A stretch of 27,992 nucleotides of DNA from Ignavibacteria bacterium (lineage in GTDB: Bacteria > Bacteroidota > Ignavibacteria > Tepidaquicellales > Tepidaquicellaceae), in NCBI GenBank assembly GCA_016716125.1, contig JADJWZ010000024.1, positions 1-27,992 on the forward strand, read 5' to 3'. The notes under the pieces were generated by a model that saw only the letters and a program-made list of their open reading frames with translations, was not told the DNA's origin and ran no database searches. Shown one piece after another: positions 26,579 to 27,992 of the stretch. The position numbers were made by a program, and so were the translations under genes. Position 1 is the first letter of the stretch, and every line of letters starts with the position of its first letter.

Positions 26579-27758
26579 TGAACAGCAGCATTGCAGAATC
26601 AGTCTCTCTGTTGGAAGAAATTCAAAGCATTGAAGATGCGAGAAATCTTTTCCCTGTTATGAAATCATGCATTTATCTTGACTCCGCTCATTACTCTCAG
26701 TATTCTCTTGAGACAAGAAGAAGGCTAATCGATTTTATAGATGAGTTTACTTTTACAAATAAAAATCTGAGTCTTATAAATATGCGGCTTGCTGATCAGC
26801 TGAAAATATTAAGCGCTCAGTTAATAAATGCCGGTAAAGACGAAATTATTATTACAGGCAGCACTACACACGGACTGAATATATTTGCAAACGGATAAGA
26901 CTTGAGCGGGGAGATAAAGTCGCTATGCCGATTCGGAATTTCCTGCAGTTTATCCATGGATGAATCAGTATAAACTAAGAGGCATTGAAAATGTCATGAT
27001 ACCTTCAGAAAGAGGTAAGATAAAAACTGAGGATATAGAAAAAGTAATTAAGGAAAACAGAATAAAAGCACTAACTATAAGTTCAGTAGAGTTTCTGGGT
27101 TTCAGAAATGATCTTAATAAAATCGGAAAGATCTGCAGGGAAAATAACTGTTACTTTGTAGTTGATGCAATACAGGGAATGGGAGTTTGTCCGGTGGATG
27201 TAAAAGAATCCGGAATTGATTTTATTTCTGCAGGTTCGCAGAAATGGATGATGGCACCTGCCGGAGTCGGTTTTGCATATATATCTGACAGAATAAGAGA
27301 GAATGTGGATCTGACATATGTTGCAACTTCCAGTATCGAATATGATTTCAAGAATTTTCTTGATTACAAAACTTAATTTTAAGAAAGACGGAAATGCATT
27401 TGAAAAATTCGACCAAATACTGTTGGAATGATCGGATTAATATCTTCACTTGACTTATGTCTAGAACTCGGATTGAAGAATATCTTTGATCATATACAGA
27501 CACGTCAAAATATTTTCATCGATGAAATTAAAGATACTGATTTTAAAGTTGAATCAGATTTGAATCCTGATCACAGGTCAAACATACTTTTTATTCTCCT
27601 ACAAAGATATTGATAGAAATGAAGAAGTACAAAAATATCTGGAGAAGTGTAATATTTATATTGCGCTTCGTGAAGGTTACCTGAGATTATCAGCGCATTT
27701 ATTTAATAATTCAGAAGATATAAAATCTATTTCATCAGCATTGAAGGAGTTTAAGTAA
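26578..27758 (+). CDS. Class V aminotransferase, PLP-dependent, frameshifted
   Basis: It starts MNSSIAESVSLLEE and has the SufS/selenocysteine-lyase-like layout: CIYLDSAHYSQYS, then EIIITGSTTHGLNIFA. After repair near 26896 and 26931 come LERGDKVAMPDSEFPAVVYPW, the DAIQGMG cofactor-binding Asp and the PLP Lys in SAGSQKWMMAPAGVGF (codon at 27242-27244). Further changes near 27378, 27408 and 27595 restore DYKLNFKKDGNAFE, RPNTVGMIGLISSLDL and YKDIDRNEEVQKYLE, and the gene ends SSALKEFK. About 393 residues, the normal family length. The substrate is not deducible. Cysteine desulfurase is possible, but no catalytic Cys loop was identified. Its start overlaps the transglycosylase stop. Confidence 0.85.
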
Positions 27759-27870
27759 ATTCTAACAGCATTATTCCTGTTCATATGGATTCAATTTGTT
27801 TATAAAAATCGTCTGCTGCAATTCCTTTCATCTAAACTTATCTAAATATTTTCCCGAAAAAAAATTATTA

Positions 27871-27992
27871 ATGAAATTATTTAATGCGAAAAAACATTTT
27901 ACTGACATTGTAAATTTTTTTAGAGCTATTATAATTAATTCAGTGAAATTTCTGACTGCAAATTATTATTTATTTGAAAAGAGCTTCGTGAA
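27871..27992 (+). CDS. Start of an unidentified gene, 3' partial
   Basis: An ATG at 27871 opens a frame of 40 codons that runs off the window (MKLFNAKKHFTDIVNFFRAI, then a hydrophobic and aromatic stretch). The spacer before it (27759-27870) has no terminator. The sequence is too short to classify. Confidence 0.4.
   Translation, partial: MKLFNAKKHFTDIVNFFRAIIINSVKFLTANYYLFEKSFV

Overview
The window is AT-rich bacterial DNA. It most likely comes from the Ignavibacteria/Bacteroidota-Chlorobi group, probably from a metagenome. The main clue is repeated type IX secretion (T9SS) type A sorting tails of the form QNYPNPFNPSTKI ending in a basic residue. Others are a PorU2-like gingipain-fold protein, SBBP beta-propellers, an EttA with the Bacteroidota-style N-terminus MSDNKIIFSMVGVSK, and RHS debris full of REP-type elements. 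No rRNA, tRNA or CRISPR array was seen.

Layout. 1-1140: 3' end of a T9SS cargo protein. 1687-3059 (minus): a small protein of unknown function and, upstream of it, a putative secreted 7-residue-repeat protein encoded by sixteen 21-bp units in exact register. 3351-7856: an accessory island. It holds a REP-associated tyrosine transposase (RAYT) bounded by inverted long-loop hairpins, an internally deleted (MITE-like) derivative, the 3' scar of another RAYT copy, at least three RHS-core fragments, an RHS-tip-like fragment followed by a lipoprotein, and two toxin-antitoxin pairs (VapBC-like PIN and DUF433/DUF5615-like). 7915-14568: three surface proteins (a broken SBBP propeller with a dockerin-like tail, a T9SS cargo protein and a choice-of-anchor-B T9SS protein). 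14757-19619: a 1620-residue C25-peptidase-fold, PorU2-like protein. 19622-27992: housekeeping genes and others: a lipoprotein, tsaD, a secreted protein with a BtuF-like binding protein, ettA, a lytic transglycosylase, a class V aminotransferase and the start of one more gene.

How the genes work together. The T9SS cargo genes and the PorU2-like gene fit one surface-export theme: cargo with C-terminal sorting tails and a sortase-like C25 protein. The island looks like an RHS polymorphic-toxin locus that has decayed or been shuffled. RAYT-type hairpins sit where RHS core meets variable tip sequence, and toxin-antitoxin pairs fill the gaps.

Caution. Many genes are split by single-base frameshifts, often in A or T runs. 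I count about twenty, concentrated in 1-9.1 kb and 23.5-27.8 kb, while 9.2-23.4 kb has none. Reading across them restores conserved protein sequence in most cases, so I treat most as consensus errors rather than true pseudogenes. This cannot be settled from the window alone.
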